This document shows positions 63,502 through 64,000 of a stretch of 64,000 nt of DNA, in pieces. The notes beneath the pieces were generated by a model. The model was given only the letters and a program-made list of their open reading frames with translations, did no database searches and was not told the origin of the DNA. The stretch lies in contig NZ_JAKWFK010000008.1 in the NCBI RefSeq assembly GCF_029522115.1, positions 62,001 to 126,000 of the forward strand, read 5' to 3'. Each line of letters starts with the position of its first letter. The first letter of the stretch is position 1. Position numbers and translations under genes: made by a program. Origin of the DNA: Trinickia sp. Y13 (lineage in GTDB: Bacteria > Pseudomonadota > Gammaproteobacteria > Burkholderiales > Burkholderiaceae).

Positions 63502-64000
63502 TCAACCCTCGAGAAAATCACACAACGTTGCGATGACGAGCGCGCAAGAACGCGCGCCCGGGTCCATGTGGCCGATCGATCGTTCGCCCAGAAACGAGGC
63601 GCGGCCTCGAATCGCGCGCATCGGCGTGGTGGCGTCGGCGGCATGAAGCGCGGTTTGCTTGATGCGCGCGAGCAGTTGTTCGCCGGGGACGCGCAGTTGC
63701 TGCTGCACGGGCACGAGCACGTCGAGCAACGTTTTTTGGCCTGGCGTCGATTTGCCGCGCCGTTCGACGGCCGCGACGGCGGCATCGAACGCCTCGGCCA
63801 GATCGGGCAATGCCGGCTGTTCTGGCAGGGCCTTGCCGAAAGTCATGAAGAACGTCCCATAGAGCGGGCCCGACGCGCCGCCGACGGTCATGACCAGCGT
63901 TTTGCCCGCTTCGGTCACGGCTTCGGCCAACGGCCGCTGCGATAGCGCGGCCGCTTGGCCCGCCACGTGTTCGAAACCGCGTTTCATGTTCAGGCCGTGA
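63502..64000 (-). CDS. dhaL: Dihydroxyacetone kinase ADP-binding subunit DhaL, 5' end outside the window
   Basis: The frame stays open to the window end, and the codons before the internal Met (63987) read HGLN, continuing the DADHGLN motif that coordinates the two magnesium ions and ADP. Visible parts are GGASGPLYGTFFM, STPGQKTLLDVL and the C-terminal DPGARSCALV. About 166 of roughly 210 residues are present. It is the first visible gene of the dha series; the promoter lies beyond base 64000. Confidence 0.9.
   Translation of the reverse strand, partial: HGLNMKRGFEHVAGQAAALSQRPLAEAVTEAGKTLVMTVGGASGPLYGTFFMTFGKALPEQPALPDLAEAFDAAVAAVERRGKSTPGQKTLLDVLVPVQQQLRVPGEQLLARIKQTALHAADATTPMRAIRGRASFLGERSIGHMDPGARSCALVIATLCDFLEG

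Noticed and set aside
1-64000. tRNA, rRNA, CRISPR arrays, insertion sequences or prophage
   Set aside because: No cloverleaf-like segments, rRNA blocks, regularly spaced repeats, transposases or integrases were recognised.

Overview
The window is 64 kb of chromosome from a GC-rich betaproteobacterium, most likely a member of the Burkholderia / Paraburkholderia / Trinickia group. The grounds are the bpeT-llpE-bpeEF-oprC type efflux locus, small Burkholderia-type proteins (DUF4148, DUF3562), an FlhDC flagellar master regulator, and a promoter motif that matches the hrpII box of Ralstonia and Burkholderia. The genus is an inference. I see no rRNA, tRNA, CRISPR array, insertion sequence or phage. 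Most of the window is ordinary core and accessory metabolism in high-GC DNA. The exception is one visibly lower-GC islet at about 15.8-18.3 kb.

Layout. 1-6.7 kb: the end of a giant NAD-glutamate dehydrogenase, selD, an MscS-type channel and a purine nucleoside permease homologue. 7.2-15.3 kb: a LysR regulator diverging from llpE and a complete RND tripartite pump. 15.4-18.3 kb: an orphan MbcA/ParS-like antitoxin, then the islet with a 598-residue effector-like protein and, on the opposite strand, a decayed fragment of a paralogue. 18.3-22.6 kb: a fructose-type ABC transporter operon (frcBCA) with a ROK regulator. 23-27 kb: flhDC and a cyanide-insensitive type bd oxidase operon that ends in a tiny overlapping DUF2474 gene. 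27.4-31.7 kb: an isolated type VI secretion gene tssF, periplasmic trehalase and a DUF3562 protein. 32-36.4 kb: a lipoprotein, a receiver protein, a hybrid histidine kinase and a GST. 36.5-45.3 kb: a NERD/helicase protein, a 575-bp non-coding stretch with a perfect FNR box, DUF2158, an immunity-like membrane protein, an M20 peptidase, NnrU, an AlkX-type glycosylase and an MFS/LysR divergent pair. 45.4-53.8 kb: a transglycosylase-like secreted protein behind a candidate hrpII box, an MFS pump, a sedolisin protease, an S10-like peptidase and an AI-2E family permease. 53.8-58.8 kb: an ECF41 sigma factor and its carboxymuconolactone decarboxylase partner, an arylamine N-acetyltransferase, threonine aldolase and a MocR regulator. 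58.8-64 kb: a glycerol facilitator and a PTS-dependent dihydroxyacetone kinase operon.

Three points stand out. First, both genes of the ECF41 pair carry a perfect TGTCACA-N16-CGTC promoter, so a small autoregulated regulon can be read directly from the DNA. Second, the dihydroxyacetone kinase operon encodes the phosphorelay as three separate proteins (EI-like, HPr-like and DhaM), giving what looks like a private PEP phosphorelay with an unfamiliar HTH regulator. Third, two loci look like remains or outliers of a protein-secretion arsenal: the low-GC effector-like gene with its paralogue fragment, and the transglycosylase-like gene with a perfect TTCG-N16-TTCG box. The orphan tssF is a separate secretion-system oddity.
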